A DNA stretch of 64,000 nucleotides from Seonamhaeicola sediminis (GTDB lineage: Bacteria; Bacteroidota; Bacteroidia; Flavobacteriales; Flavobacteriaceae): assembly GCF_004358095.2 (NCBI RefSeq), contig NZ_SMZJ02000004.1, positions 694,030 to 758,029 on the forward strand, read 5' to 3'. This document shows positions 1 to 8,585 of this stretch, piece after piece (position 1 is the stretch's first letter; the number at the start of each line of letters is the position of its first letter). Under the pieces are notes generated by a model. The model was given only the letters and a program-made list of their open reading frames with translations, had not been told where the DNA came from and made no database searches. Made by a program: the position numbers and the translations under genes.

Positions 1-1055
1 AAAATAGAATCTAAAAGTTTATCCAAACCGTAAACGTTAGTTTCAGAAATTTCACTCGTTTTAGTGGCTCTCCTAGGAGAGATTAGCATATTTGAAGTAA
101 ACGACAAGCTGTTTTTTTGATCTATTTCATAATCAATAGTGGTGTTTATATTTTGTTTTGAATTTTCTCTTATTCTAGAAGAAAAACTTTCCCAACGAGA
201 TGTTACTTGATTATTGTTGAAAAAATTTACAAACTCATCATTTCCGGTAAAATCTTTTCGAGGGTTATCGCTAAAATTTATATAGGTACTTAATTTTTTA
301 GTTTTAAAAAAATGACTGGTACCATAAGAATACTTTGGGAACTCAGAACCTTGTTTAAAATTACCAAATATACTGCCATGATAACCAGCAACAATATTTT
401 TACTGGTAACAATATTTAAAACAGCCCCTCCTTCGGCTTCATATCGTGCTGGTGGATTAGTAATAACTTCTATAGATTTAATATTCTCAGCTGGAGTTCC
501 CTGCAGAAGTTGTTGAACTTCTTCTATTGAGAGATGTACTCTTCTATCATTTATATAAACCACCGGTGTGGCATTTTTTACAGTTATATTACCATCATGC
601 ACCAAAACACCGGGGGTTTGTTTTAATACATCCAGTACATTATTATTTGAAAGCGTTGAGTTTTCAACATTAAAAACAATTCTATCTACCATTCTTTTTA
701 CAGTAGGTTTCTTAGCAATTACGATAACACCATCCAAAGCTTCAATAATTTCTTTAAGAATGATATTCTCAACAGTAATATCAGATGTTAAGGAAATAGG
801 CAATTCAACAGATTCATAACCCAAAAAACTCACTTTAAGGATATAGTTTGAAGCGTTTAAATTTTCAATTTGAAAATACCCATTGTCATTGGTTGTAGTT
901 CCATTTACAAATGCACCATTATTAAAGACAACCACGTTAGCAAATGCTACAGGAAGACTTTTTTCATCCTGTACTCTACCTTGTATAACTAAATCTTGAG
1001 AAAAACAGATATAAGAGAACGTAAAAAATATGAGAGCTAAAAATCGTTTTTGCAT
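1..1055 (-). CDS. TonB-dependent receptor / outer-membrane beta-barrel protein, N-terminal part (cut by window edge)
   Basis: The reading frame starts at the ATG at 1055 and stays open to base 1, so only about 351 N-terminal residues are present. A signal peptide (MQKRFLALIFFTFSYICFSQ) is followed by a carboxypeptidase-regulatory-like domain (about residues 22-105), typical of Bacteroidetes receptors. Next comes a plug domain with the recognisable segments VLKQTPGVLV and VYINDRRVHL and the NPPARYEAEGGA motif, then the start of a beta-barrel. This plug style fits the 'outer membrane protein beta-barrel family' group of receptors rather than classical SusC. It should import a substrate across the outer membrane with TonB energy, but the ligand cannot be told. 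There is no SusD-like gene beside it in the window. Confidence 0.88.
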   Translation of the reverse strand, partial: MQKRFLALIFFTFSYICFSQDLVIQGRVQDEKSLPVAFANVVVFNNGAFVNGTTTNDNGYFQIENLNASNYILKVSFLGYESVELPISLTSDITVENIILKEIIEALDGVIVIAKKPTVKRMVDRIVFNVENSTLSNNNVLDVLKQTPGVLVHDGNITVKNATPVVYINDRRVHLSIEEVQQLLQGTPAENIKSIEVITNPPARYEAEGGAVLNIVTSKNIVAGYHGSIFGNFKQGSEFPKYSYGTSHFFKTKKLSTYINFSDNPRKDFTGNDEFVNFFNNNQVTSRWESFSSRIRENSKQNINTTIDYEIDQKNSLSFTSNMLISPRRATKTSEISETNVYGLDKLLDSI

Positions 1056-1073
1056 ACAAAATACACGTATGTA

Positions 1074-1081
1074 CAAATTTA
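1074..1081 (-). promoter_or_regulatory. Candidate -7 promoter element of the TonB-dependent receptor
   Basis: On the minus strand the bases read TAAATTTG, a match to the Bacteroidetes -7 consensus TAnnTTTG, 19 bases upstream of the receptor ATG. No clear -33 TTTG lies about 19 bases further up, so this is only a candidate. Confidence 0.35.
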
Positions 1082-1241
1082 AAGGATTTAAATTAAAGTA
1101 AGCTATGGTAAAACCTCAACAAATTTAATTAAAATTCTTACAATATAAGCTCTTTGATTTATATAAAAAATCAATTAAATTTTTAGTTTTTGTAAGCATT
1201 AAAAAATTTATTTGTAATTTGATTTTTATTTACAATTTTCC

Positions 1242-2441
1242 ATGTCTAAACAACTTTCTCCGTTTACAAAGCAACAGCTTTTACCCCAAGAAGAAACCCT
1301 AGAAATATTTAAGAAAAAGGGCGACTTATTTATTGGAATACCCAAGGAAACAGCTTTTCAAGAGCAGCGTATATGCCTCACACCCGATGCCGTTTTTGCT
1401 TTGGTTAATAACGGACATAAAGTACTACTTGAATCTGGTGCAGGTGAAGGTGCCAGTTTTAGTGATAAGGATTATAGTGAAGCAGGTGCAGAAATCACCA
1501 AAGATACTGCAAAAGTATTTGCATGTCCAATTGTACTAAAAGTGGAGCCACCAACCCTTGAGCAAATAAAACTTCTCAATCCACAAACCATATTAATTTC
1601 TGCATTACAACTTAAAACGCAAACAAAAAAGTATTTTGAGGCTTTAGCATCTAAACGAATTACAGCAATGGCGTTTGAGTTTATAAGAGATGCCGATGGC
1701 AATTACCCTGCAGTTCGTTCGTTAAGTGAGATTGCCGGAACAGCATCTGTTTTAATAGCCTCAGAGTTATTATCAGACACCCATGACGGTAATGGCATCA
1801 TGTTTGGAAATATTAGTGGTGTACCTCCTGTAGAAGTGGTTATTTTAGGGGCTGGAACTGTTGGCGAGTTTGCTGCTCGTGGTGCTATGGGTCTGGGAGC
1901 TGGTATCAAAATTTTTGATAACTCCATTACCAAACTCAGGCGTATTCAAACCAACTTAGGCAGGCCATTTTTCACCTCTACCATTCAGCCAAAAAACTTA
2001 ACCAAAGCTTTAAAACGTTGTGACGTAGTTATTGGAGCCGTTAGAGGTAAAAACAGAGCGCCTATTGTTGTAACAGATGCACTTGTACAATCCATGAAAA
2101 AGGGTGCTATTATTATAGATGTTAGTATCGATATGGGGGGCTGTTTTGAAACCAGTGAGGTTACCTCTCATAAACACCCCACCTTTGTAAAGCATGGTGT
2201 GGTTCATTATTGTGTTCCCAATATTCCTGCTAGATACCCTAGAACTGCATCGGTCTCCATAAGCAATATTTTCACGCCTTACCTATTACAGATTGCCGAA
2301 GATGGTGGTATTGAAAATTCTTTGCGGTTTGATAGAGGTTTGAGAAATGGATTGTATTTTTACCACGGAATTCTAACAAGTAAATCTGTGGGTGAATGGT
2401 TTAATTTGAGTTATAGCGATGCTAACTTGCTTATTTTCTAA
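1242..2441 (+). CDS. ald: Alanine dehydrogenase
   Basis: NAD-dependent oxidative deamination of L-alanine to pyruvate and ammonia (reversible), in the cytosol. The 399-residue protein has the N-terminal substrate-binding half with IGIPKET and the Rossmann half with GAGTVG at residues 203-208 for NAD binding. It carries a roughly 30-residue N-terminal extension before IGIPKE compared with the classical 370-residue enzymes, which fits the longer Bacteroidetes form. The start ATG at 1242 is the only reasonable one. Two short genes follow closely on the same strand (26- and 3-base gaps). The same fold also includes transhydrogenase alpha subunits, but no transhydrogenase beta gene is nearby. Confidence 0.9.
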   Translation: MSKQLSPFTKQQLLPQEETLEIFKKKGDLFIGIPKETAFQEQRICLTPDAVFALVNNGHKVLLESGAGEGASFSDKDYSEAGAEITKDTAKVFACPIVLKVEPPTLEQIKLLNPQTILISALQLKTQTKKYFEALASKRITAMAFEFIRDADGNYPAVRSLSEIAGTASVLIASELLSDTHDGNGIMFGNISGVPPVEVVILGAGTVGEFAARGAMGLGAGIKIFDNSITKLRRIQTNLGRPFFTSTIQPKNLTKALKRCDVVIGAVRGKNRAPIVVTDALVQSMKKGAIIIDVSIDMGGCFETSEVTSHKHPTFVKHGVVHYCVPNIPARYPRTASVSISNIFTPYLLQIAEDGGIENSLRFDRGLRNGLYFYHGILTSKSVGEWFNLSYSDANLLIF

Positions 2442-2467
2442 AAACACCCCAAATCAAAGTAATTTAA

Positions 2468-2815
2468 ATGAAGTTAATACAACGATTGGGCTACTATTTA
2501 GGTGGTTTTTCTATAGGATTAATAGTATTGGCATTTTTCTTAAACGGAAAAAAAGTATCCTGTGATTATGGTCCAACAGCTAGGGTTTTAAAAAATATCA
2601 ATTCTAAAAAAATCCAATATCAAAATATAAATGATTCAACAATAGTAAATCACCTCTTAAATCATGGAGATGTAGATTTTTCTAAAAGCGAACCACGAAA
2701 GGAACCTTGTGCTATTTTTTATATTGAGGGTAAGTATCATGATGATATGGTATATTTAATTATACAAAACTGCGATAGCGTTGCCAGTGTTACAGACCTA
2801 AAAATAGTACAATAA
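2468..2815 (+). CDS. Small membrane-anchored protein of unknown function
   Basis: A 115-residue protein with one N-terminal hydrophobic segment (about residues 9-25, GYYLGGFSIGLIVLAFFLNG) followed by a polar domain that would face the periplasm. The tail contains paired cysteines (CDYG near residue 32, PCAIFY near 81, NCDS near 101). It may belong to a DUF4258-like group, but I do not recognise it firmly. It lies 26 bases after ald and 3 bases before a sugar transferase, so the three are probably transcribed together. No function is assigned. Confidence 0.7.
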   Translation: MKLIQRLGYYLGGFSIGLIVLAFFLNGKKVSCDYGPTARVLKNINSKKIQYQNINDSTIVNHLLNHGDVDFSKSEPRKEPCAIFYIEGKYHDDMVYLIIQNCDSVASVTDLKIVQ

Positions 2816-2818
2816 GAA

Positions 2819-3412
2819 ATGCTCAAAAGAAGTTTTGATGTTGTTTTTGCTGTCATTGGGTTAATCGTTCTTTTCCCGCTCCTTTTATTAATTGCAATAC
2901 TTATAAAAATAGATTCTAGAGGGCCTATTTTGTTTATTCAAGGTCGCGTTGGCAAAAATAATATCGACTTCAATATTTACAAATTTAGAACCATGCGTGT
3001 GCTTTCAGAAAAATCAGGACTCCTTACGTTAGGTAATCATGACTCAAGAGTTACTAAAGTAGGTTATTTTTTAAGACGCTATAAAATTGATGAGTTTCCG
3101 CAATTAATCAATATCTTAAAAGGAGACATGAGTTTTGTAGGCCCCAGACCAGAGCTTAGATATTATGTTAATTTTTACAGTGAAGATGATATGCGTATAT
3201 TTTGTGTTAGACCAGGTATAACAGGGCTTGCTTCACTAAAGTATAGAAATGAAGTTGAGCTTTTAGAAGCTGCTAAAGACCCCGAAGACTTTTATATAAA
3301 TACAATCATACCAGACAAGATAAGGTATAATAAAATGTATATTGAAAAACGACATTTCTTTTTCGATTTAAGAATTATTATCAAGTCATTTGTTACAGTG
3401 ATATGTAAATAA
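2819..3412 (+). CDS. Sugar transferase (monotopic phosphoglycosyl transferase, PglC/WcaJ catalytic core)
   Basis: It should transfer a phosphosugar from a nucleotide sugar to undecaprenyl phosphate, the first step in making a surface glycan. At 197 residues it holds only the catalytic core of the bacterial sugar transferase family: an N-terminal re-entrant hydrophobic helix (about residues 8-28), then KFRTM, then the family signature RYKIDEFPQLINILKGD followed by MSFVGPRPEL. The Asp-Glu pair in IDEF is the expected catalytic dyad. The four-helix N-terminal domain of long WcaJ proteins is absent. No other polysaccharide gene lies beside it, so its glycan is unknown; it is an orphan beside ald. 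Confidence 0.87.
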   Translation: MLKRSFDVVFAVIGLIVLFPLLLLIAILIKIDSRGPILFIQGRVGKNNIDFNIYKFRTMRVLSEKSGLLTLGNHDSRVTKVGYFLRRYKIDEFPQLINILKGDMSFVGPRPELRYYVNFYSEDDMRIFCVRPGITGLASLKYRNEVELLEAAKDPEDFYINTIIPDKIRYNKMYIEKRHFFFDLRIIIKSFVTVICK

Positions 3413-3420
3413 TACTATAC

Positions 3421-4608
3421 CTACTTAAACTGTAAAGCTCTCCTGCGTTTTTTTTCTGTATTTAAAAGACTTAGCTCCCTACCTGTTTGTCCAGCTACGG
3501 AAGTGTTTTCTTCAGCTCTTCTAATCAAATATGGCATAACATCTTTAACAGGCCCAAAAGGAATATATTTAGCCACATTATAACCCAAATTAGCAAGGTT
3601 AAAACTTATATGGTCACTCATGCCGTATAACTGACCAAACCAAACACGGGAATCGTTGTTTTTTAAACCTTTCTCTTTCATTAAATCCATTAGCAGATAA
3701 GAACTTTCCTCATTATGAGTACCCGCAAATACAGAGATATCGTCCAAATTATCAATAATATATTCTAGACCATTATTAAAGTTAGTATCAGTAGCGGCTT
3801 TATTATCACAAATTGGTGACTTATAGCCCTGCTCTACAGCTCTATCATGTTCCTTTTCCATGTAAGCGCCTCTTACCAACTTATAACCTAAATAATATCC
3901 GCCCGCAATAGCTTTTTTATGTTCAGCTTTTAAGAATTCTAATCTATCGTGCCTATACATTTGTAGGGTGTTAAAAACAATAGGTTTTTCAGTATTGTAC
4001 CTTTTCATCATGTTTGTTACAAGCATATCAGCTGCATCTTGCATCCAACTTTCTTCGGCATCAATTAATACAGCAACATCATTTTCCTTGGCCTTTTTAC
4101 AGATTCTATCATAACGCTCTATTACGTTATTCCAAGCTTCTTGCTCTAGATCATTTAAAGGCTTGTAGCTTCCCACTTTTTCATATAAACTTAATTTGCC
4201 AAATCCAGTTGGTTTAAAGACTGCTATAGGGATAGCATCTAAATTTTTAGCAAAATCAATGATTTTGAGAACCTTTTCAACAGCGTTATCAAATTCATTG
4301 TCATTTTCTTTACCTTCTACAGAATAATCAAGCACAGAACTAACACCCTTGCTATACATTTTCTCAATGACTGGTAAACAATCTTCCTCGTTTACCCCGC
4401 CACAAAAATGATCAAACACTGTAGACCGAATAAGCCCTTCTATGGGCAAATTAGCTTTTAAAGCTAAATTAGTGGCAACGGTTCCAATTCTTACTAAAGG
4501 TTCAATGGATATCATTTTAAATAAAAAAAAAGCTCGCTCTAACTCTGAATCATTTTTAAGAGAAAAAGCAATTTCAGTATTATCAAAAACACGTTCGTTT
4601 TCCAGCAT
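3421..4608 (-). CDS. Proline dehydrogenase (stand-alone)
   Basis: FAD-linked oxidation of proline to pyrroline-5-carboxylate, the first step of proline use. The 395-residue TIM-barrel protein shows YKLVRGAYMEKEH (FAD and substrate region), DAEESWMQ, GQLYGMSD and the C-terminal RRAEENTSVAGQT, all typical of the proline dehydrogenase domain. It is the monofunctional type; no PutA aldehyde dehydrogenase domain is attached and no P5C dehydrogenase is adjacent. It ends 9 bases from the sugar transferase (convergent) and is divergent from aroB over 95 bases. Confidence 0.92.
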   Translation of the reverse strand: MLENERVFDNTEIAFSLKNDSELERAFFLFKMISIEPLVRIGTVATNLALKANLPIEGLIRSTVFDHFCGGVNEEDCLPVIEKMYSKGVSSVLDYSVEGKENDNEFDNAVEKVLKIIDFAKNLDAIPIAVFKPTGFGKLSLYEKVGSYKPLNDLEQEAWNNVIERYDRICKKAKENDVAVLIDAEESWMQDAADMLVTNMMKRYNTEKPIVFNTLQMYRHDRLEFLKAEHKKAIAGGYYLGYKLVRGAYMEKEHDRAVEQGYKSPICDNKAATDTNFNNGLEYIIDNLDDISVFAGTHNEESSYLLMDLMKEKGLKNNDSRVWFGQLYGMSDHISFNLANLGYNVAKYIPFGPVKDVMPYLIRRAEENTSVAGQTGRELSLLNTEKKRRRALQFK

Positions 4609-4703
4609 TATTATTAGGTCTTATTACAAAGATAATTAACAAGAAGTTATCATTTTATATAAAATCTCCTTAATTTGGCACCCTTAAAAAAGCTATTTAT
4701 TTT

Positions 4704-5771
4704 ATGGATTCTATCACCTATAAAGATTGCACAATTCATTTTAATAACAACTGCTATACAGCTGTTAATAAACACCTTAAAGAAAATAATTTCTCTAAGG
4801 TTTTTATTTTAGTTGATGAAAATACGCATCAATATTGTTTGCCTTTTTTCTTAGAAAAGCTTGAAGTTGGTGCAGACATTGAAATCATTGAAATTGAATC
4901 TGGTGAAATTAATAAGACTATTGAAACTTGTGTGGGGGTTTGGAATACGCTTTCTGATTTAGATGCCGATAGAAAAAGTGTAATGATTAATATTGGTGGA
5001 GGTGTTATCACTGATTTAGGTGGATTTGTAGCATGTACTTTTAAAAGAGGTATTGCTTATATAAATGTTCCAACTACATTACTTTCTATGGTTGATGCTT
5101 CTGTTGGTGGAAAAACAGGTGTTGATTTAGGGCATTTAAAAAATCAAATTGGAGTTATTGATGATCCTGATTTAGTACTTATAGACCCTTATTATTTAAA
5201 TACATTACCAACAAACCAAATGCGATCTGGTTTAGCTGAAATGTTAAAGCATGGATTAATTAGTGACAAAAATTATTGGAACAAGTTTCAGGATTTGTCA
5301 GCACTTACATTAGCTGATTTAGATGAACTAATTCATCAATCTGTAATCATTAAGAAAAATGTTGTAAATGAAGATCCTTTTGAAGATGGTCTAAGAAAAA
5401 CTTTAAATTTCGGGCATACATTAGGGCATGCTATAGAATCTTATTTTTTGAGTAATCCTAAAAAAGAAACGCTGTTACATGGTGAAGCGATTATCATAGG
5501 AATGATATTAGCATGTTACATATCTTCTGAATTATCTGGTTTCCCAAAAGAACTAACCAATAATATTAAAGATTTATTTATTGGTTATTACGGAAAAGTT
5601 GAGATTGATAAAAGTGAATACGCCCCAATAATGGAGCTTCTTAAATACGACAAGAAAAACAATCATGGTAATATTAATTTTGTGCTTCTTGAATCTATTG
5701 GAAAACCAAAGATAGATTGTAAAGTAGATGATTGTCTCATAATAGACGCCTTTAACTATTATAATTCATAA
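4704..5771 (+). CDS. aroB: 3-dehydroquinate synthase
   Basis: Second step of the shikimate pathway: converts DAHP to 3-dehydroquinate with NAD and a divalent metal. The 355-residue protein has the NAD-binding INIGGGVITDLGGFVA stretch, the conserved NVPTTLLSMVDASVGGKTGV block, metal-binding residues in RSGLAEMLKHG and the histidines of LNFGHTLGHAIES. Length and motif order are normal for AroB. No other aro gene is linked here. A strong hairpin follows the stop codon. Confidence 0.95.
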   Translation: MDSITYKDCTIHFNNNCYTAVNKHLKENNFSKVFILVDENTHQYCLPFFLEKLEVGADIEIIEIESGEINKTIETCVGVWNTLSDLDADRKSVMINIGGGVITDLGGFVACTFKRGIAYINVPTTLLSMVDASVGGKTGVDLGHLKNQIGVIDDPDLVLIDPYYLNTLPTNQMRSGLAEMLKHGLISDKNYWNKFQDLSALTLADLDELIHQSVIIKKNVVNEDPFEDGLRKTLNFGHTLGHAIESYFLSNPKKETLLHGEAIIIGMILACYISSELSGFPKELTNNIKDLFIGYYGKVEIDKSEYAPIMELLKYDKKNNHGNINFVLLESIGKPKIDCKVDDCLIIDAFNYYNS

Positions 5772-5780
5772 ATTATAAAA

Positions 5781-5800
5781 AAGCCCTCAAAAAAGGGCTT
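5781..5800. terminator. Bidirectional intrinsic terminator between aroB and the Lrp gene
   Basis: A 7-bp stem AAGCCCT/AGGGCTT with a short A-rich loop is flanked by A-rich sequence on the left and TTTTCTCTT on the right. It sits between the convergent genes ending at 5771 and 5825, so it can serve both. Confidence 0.8.
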
Positions 5801-5824
5801 TTCTCTTCTGTATTCAGAATATAC

Positions 5825-6307
5825 TTAATTCATGTCATTAAATATAGAATGCATTAAACGTTTTTTATCGTTTATACTCTCTTCTAATGAAATCATGGTT
5901 TCTGTTCTATAAACTCCATCTATATCATCTAATAGAAAAATAACCTCTTTAGCATGCTCTGTGCTTCTAGCTCTAATTTTACAGAAAATATTAAATTTTC
6001 CAGTGGTAATATGAGCAACAGTCACATAAGGGATTTCATTAATACGCTCTAAAACAAATTTAGTTTGTGATGTATTATTTAAATAAACCCCAACATAAGC
6101 TATAAAAGAATACCCTAGCTTTTTATAATCTAGCATTAAAGAGGATCCTTTAATGATTCCAGATTCTTCCATTTTTTTTACACGCACATGAACCGTTCCA
6201 GCAGATATCAATAATTTTTTTGCGATGTCTGTAAAAGGAATTCTTGTGTTATCAATTAACATATCAAGAATTTGATGATCAATCTCGTCTAATTTTATTT
6301 TTCCCAT
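5825..6307 (-). CDS. Lrp/AsnC family transcriptional regulator
   Basis: A 160-residue feast/famine regulator: N-terminal winged helix-turn-helix (about residues 5-55, DEIDHQILDMLIDNTRIPF then AKKLLISAGTVHVRVKKM) and a C-terminal RAM/AsnC effector-binding domain (about 70-145). Such proteins respond to amino acids. It lies downstream of the M14 peptidase with a 70-base gap that carries its own TAATTTTG box. Nearby alanine and proline dehydrogenase genes make amino-acid catabolism a possible target, but this is inference only. Confidence 0.9.
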   Translation of the reverse strand: MGKIKLDEIDHQILDMLIDNTRIPFTDIAKKLLISAGTVHVRVKKMEESGIIKGSSLMLDYKKLGYSFIAYVGVYLNNTSQTKFVLERINEIPYVTVAHITTGKFNIFCKIRARSTEHAKEVIFLLDDIDGVYRTETMISLEESINDKKRLMHSIFNDMN

Positions 6308-6331
6308 AATTAGCTTTTCTTAGATAAAAAC

Positions 6332-6339
6332 CAAAATTA
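6332..6339 (-). promoter_or_regulatory. Candidate -7 promoter element of the Lrp gene
   Basis: The minus strand reads TAATTTTG, matching TAnnTTTG, 24 bases upstream of the ATG at 6307. No good -33 element was seen. Confidence 0.4.
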
Positions 6340-6377
6340 ATACATTTTTATTAATAATTATGTATAATAACTGTGTT

Positions 6378-7526
6378 TTATTTTGGGTTTAATACGATTT
6401 TTTCATTTTTCAATATAACGAAATCGTTTTCGTTACCAATGATTAGGTGTTTGCCATTTTCGTCCAATACACTTTCACCAGCAGCATCTAGTTCTTTGTG
6501 TGCGTACATTCCATGTAAGTTCTCAATTTTTTCAACAACAGGAATAAATTTTAAGATAGCATTCACCAAAGTTTCCTTGAATTGAATGCCAACATCAACC
6601 AACCCATCAGCATATCCTGAAACATTCCTAATAATAAGATCTAAAAACAGTTTTTCATTTTCTGGGATATCAAAGTAGCCATCACCATGACTACCATCTA
6701 CATCGTTATTAGCTATATAATCTAGAGAGGTTATATAGGACAAATAAATAAGTTCTCTAGTATATTCTCTATCATAATCATCTGCAAAATGCCCTGCTTC
6801 AAATAATATAGTGGGCACATTCTTGCTTTGAAACGTATCACCAACACAGTTGATATTAAAAGCATCATCATAAACACCTACTTGCTTGGGAATAACTTTT
6901 TGCAATGCTGTATTCATGGCACTTATAACTTCCATAGCTACGCGCCTATTGGGCGTAACTGTACAGGCTTGATCTTGTGCTGGAGATAAAAATGATATTG
7001 TAGCAGATTTATTTACTTTTCCAGCACTAAAAATGGTACGCTGCCCATGTAAATTATAGCAATAGTGCGGCTTAAAACTATCAAAAACGGTGCGCAATAC
7101 CACACTTTCTGGTTGAGACAAATTTTGAGCGTCTCTGTTTAAATCTACCTTATTGGCATTAACTCTAGTGTAGGCTTCGGCCCCGTCTGGATTTAAAATG
7201 GGAATGATATATAAGGTACAAGCCTCTAGGATATAATTTAATTGAGCATCTTCATTAGCAAATGAATTTAATAAATCAAACAACGCCTTGGTAGTAGTAG
7301 ATTCGTTGCCATGCATTTGAGACCACATTAAAATACGTTTAGTTCCAGTACCTAATGTCATTCCATAAATAGGTTTGTTTAAAACAGAATACCCAATGGC
7401 ATCAATAGTAAAAATATCTTTAATGTTTTCAAGCAATGGTGCTATATGTTTATTAGTAATATAACGTCCAAAAAGAGCTTTTTCTTTATGATTATTAAAC
7501 AGGGATTTTATAGAATCAACTTGCAT
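6378..7526 (-). CDS. M14-family zinc carboxypeptidase
   Basis: A 382-residue metallopeptidase of the M14 (carboxypeptidase A-like) fold. The zinc ligands are visible: H72 and E75 in QMHGNEST and H160 in NLHGQR; E243 in LFEAGH is the likely catalytic glutamate. NPDGAEAYTR and VDLNRDAQ between them are also standard for the family. There is no signal peptide, so it looks cytosolic and could trim peptides or amide-linked adducts rather than act outside the cell. It is divergent from the XRE gene, and the space between them holds repeated TTTACATTTGTAA sequences, one of which would overlap its own promoter. Confidence 0.9.
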   Translation of the reverse strand: MQVDSIKSLFNNHKEKALFGRYITNKHIAPLLENIKDIFTIDAIGYSVLNKPIYGMTLGTGTKRILMWSQMHGNESTTTKALFDLLNSFANEDAQLNYILEACTLYIIPILNPDGAEAYTRVNANKVDLNRDAQNLSQPESVVLRTVFDSFKPHYCYNLHGQRTIFSAGKVNKSATISFLSPAQDQACTVTPNRRVAMEVISAMNTALQKVIPKQVGVYDDAFNINCVGDTFQSKNVPTILFEAGHFADDYDREYTRELIYLSYITSLDYIANNDVDGSHGDGYFDIPENEKLFLDLIIRNVSGYADGLVDVGIQFKETLVNAILKFIPVVEKIENLHGMYAHKELDAAGESVLDENGKHLIIGNENDFVILKNEKIVLNPK

Positions 7527-7540
7527 ACGTTTTCTTTAGA

Positions 7541-7816
7541 ACACAAATGTAAACATTTACAATTTTACATTTGTAAACACTAAAAACCCAGCATTAATGT
7601 TACATTTGTGTACATGACGGTTTTAAAAAACACCAATCGTAAACACCTCACTGTCTTAATTGATTTAAATTGCTTTATTTCAGTATTTTAAACTATTTTA
7701 AATGAAGTATAGAATGAATTCTATTTTATTTTAAACCCATTATGTTAGCTTCTTTTTGCATAAATATTTACATTTGTAACATCAAGTTGAAAGACAAACT
7801 TATTTACAATGGTAAA
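7541..7816. promoter_or_regulatory. Divergent control region with repeated TTTACATTTGTAA-type dyads
   Basis: The dyad occurs in five places: 7541-7554 (inverted, ACACAAATGTAAAC), 7564-7577 (TTTACATTTGTAAA, a 6-2-6 palindrome), 7598-7614 (TGTTACATTTGTGTACA), 7767-7780 (TTTACATTTGTAAC) and a weaker one over the XRE start codon, 7803-7816 (TTTACAATGGTAAA). The core TACATTTG also matches the Bacteroidetes -7 box TAnnTTTG in the right orientation for the peptidase (7551-7544) and the regulator (7769-7776). The sites may therefore be promoters, operators, or operators laid over promoters. Confidence 0.6.
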
Positions 7817-8189
7817 CAATGAAAAATTTGCTAAGAGACTGAAACATGTCATTGATTATTACGGTGAATCTGCTGCTGCTTTTGCCGAAAAAATTGGGGT
7901 GCAACGCTCTAGCATCTCACATATCCTATCTGGTAGAAATAAGCCAAGTTTAGAGTTTGTGTTAAAGGTGCTTTCCGCCTACCCGGAAGTTGAATTGTAT
8001 TGGCTATTAAATGGTACCGGTGAATTTCCTGCCACAGCAAAGGCATTAGATTTTAAAAGTGTAAACAATCCAATACCTGAGGGAGAAAAAAAAGCATCTG
8101 AAATTTTGCATGAAAGTAACAGTAACAAAACTATTGAACGTATTGTTATTTTTTATTCTGATGGAAGCTTCAAAAATTTTCAGAATTAA
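7809..8189 (+). CDS. XRE-family helix-turn-helix regulator
   Basis: A 126-residue protein with a Cro/CI-type helix-turn-helix over about residues 5-62 (FAKRLKHVIDYYGESAAAFA, then VQRSSISHILSGRNKPSLEF). The C-terminal half has no recognised domain and may hold the dimer interface. The ATG lies inside a dyad resembling those further upstream, which fits autoregulation. It is followed 27 bases later by a small lipoprotein gene. This looks like a house-keeping or stress regulator rather than a phage repressor, because no phage genes are near. Confidence 0.88.
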   Translation: MVNNEKFAKRLKHVIDYYGESAAAFAEKIGVQRSSISHILSGRNKPSLEFVLKVLSAYPEVELYWLLNGTGEFPATAKALDFKSVNNPIPEGEKKASEILHESNSNKTIERIVIFYSDGSFKNFQN

Positions 8190-8216
8190 AGTAGTTTTGT
8201 AATATAATATGATAGT

Positions 8217-8585
8217 ATGCGCTTTTTATACCTAGTTCTTCTTATTGGTCTATATAGCTGTCAGCATATAGAACGACACTGCAATACCTTTAAAACGGGT
8301 ACGTTTTACAGCGAAATACATATTAATGGCGAGGTTTTTAAATCTGAATTCCAAAGAACAGATACGCTTCAAATAGAACGCTATAACAATACGGTTGATT
8401 CTTCGCAAGTACGATGGATTAATGATTGTGAGGTGGTTTTTAAAACCATTAACCCCAAAAATATGGCAGCACAGAAAGATATTCATCTCAAAATACTCAC
8501 CACTACCGATAGTTCGTATACGTTTGAGTATTCGTATGTAGGTGATGTTAAAAAACAAAAAGGGATAGCCTATAAAGCGCGCTAA
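8217..8585 (+). CDS. Small lipoprotein of unknown function
   Basis: A 122-residue protein with a lipoprotein signal ending in GLYSCQHIE (lipidated Cys15). The mature part has two more cysteines (HC near 20, NDCEV near 74) and a beta-rich look. Similar short flavobacterial proteins have, from memory, been labelled 'DNA topoisomerase IV' in databases; nothing here resembles a topoisomerase, so that name should not be carried over. Its end overlaps the convergent gene at 8582 by 4 bases. Confidence 0.72.
   Translation: MRFLYLVLLIGLYSCQHIERHCNTFKTGTFYSEIHINGEVFKSEFQRTDTLQIERYNNTVDSSQVRWINDCEVVFKTINPKNMAAQKDIHLKILTTTDSSYTFEYSYVGDVKKQKGIAYKAR

Noticed and set aside
568-819. Open frame on the plus strand inside the TonB-dependent receptor
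   Set aside because: It is the reverse of the receptor's plug domain, which reads clearly on the minus strand; the composition is that of a shadow frame.
8217-8585. DNA topoisomerase IV label for the small lipoprotein
   Set aside because: It is a 122-residue exported lipoprotein with none of the topoisomerase motifs.
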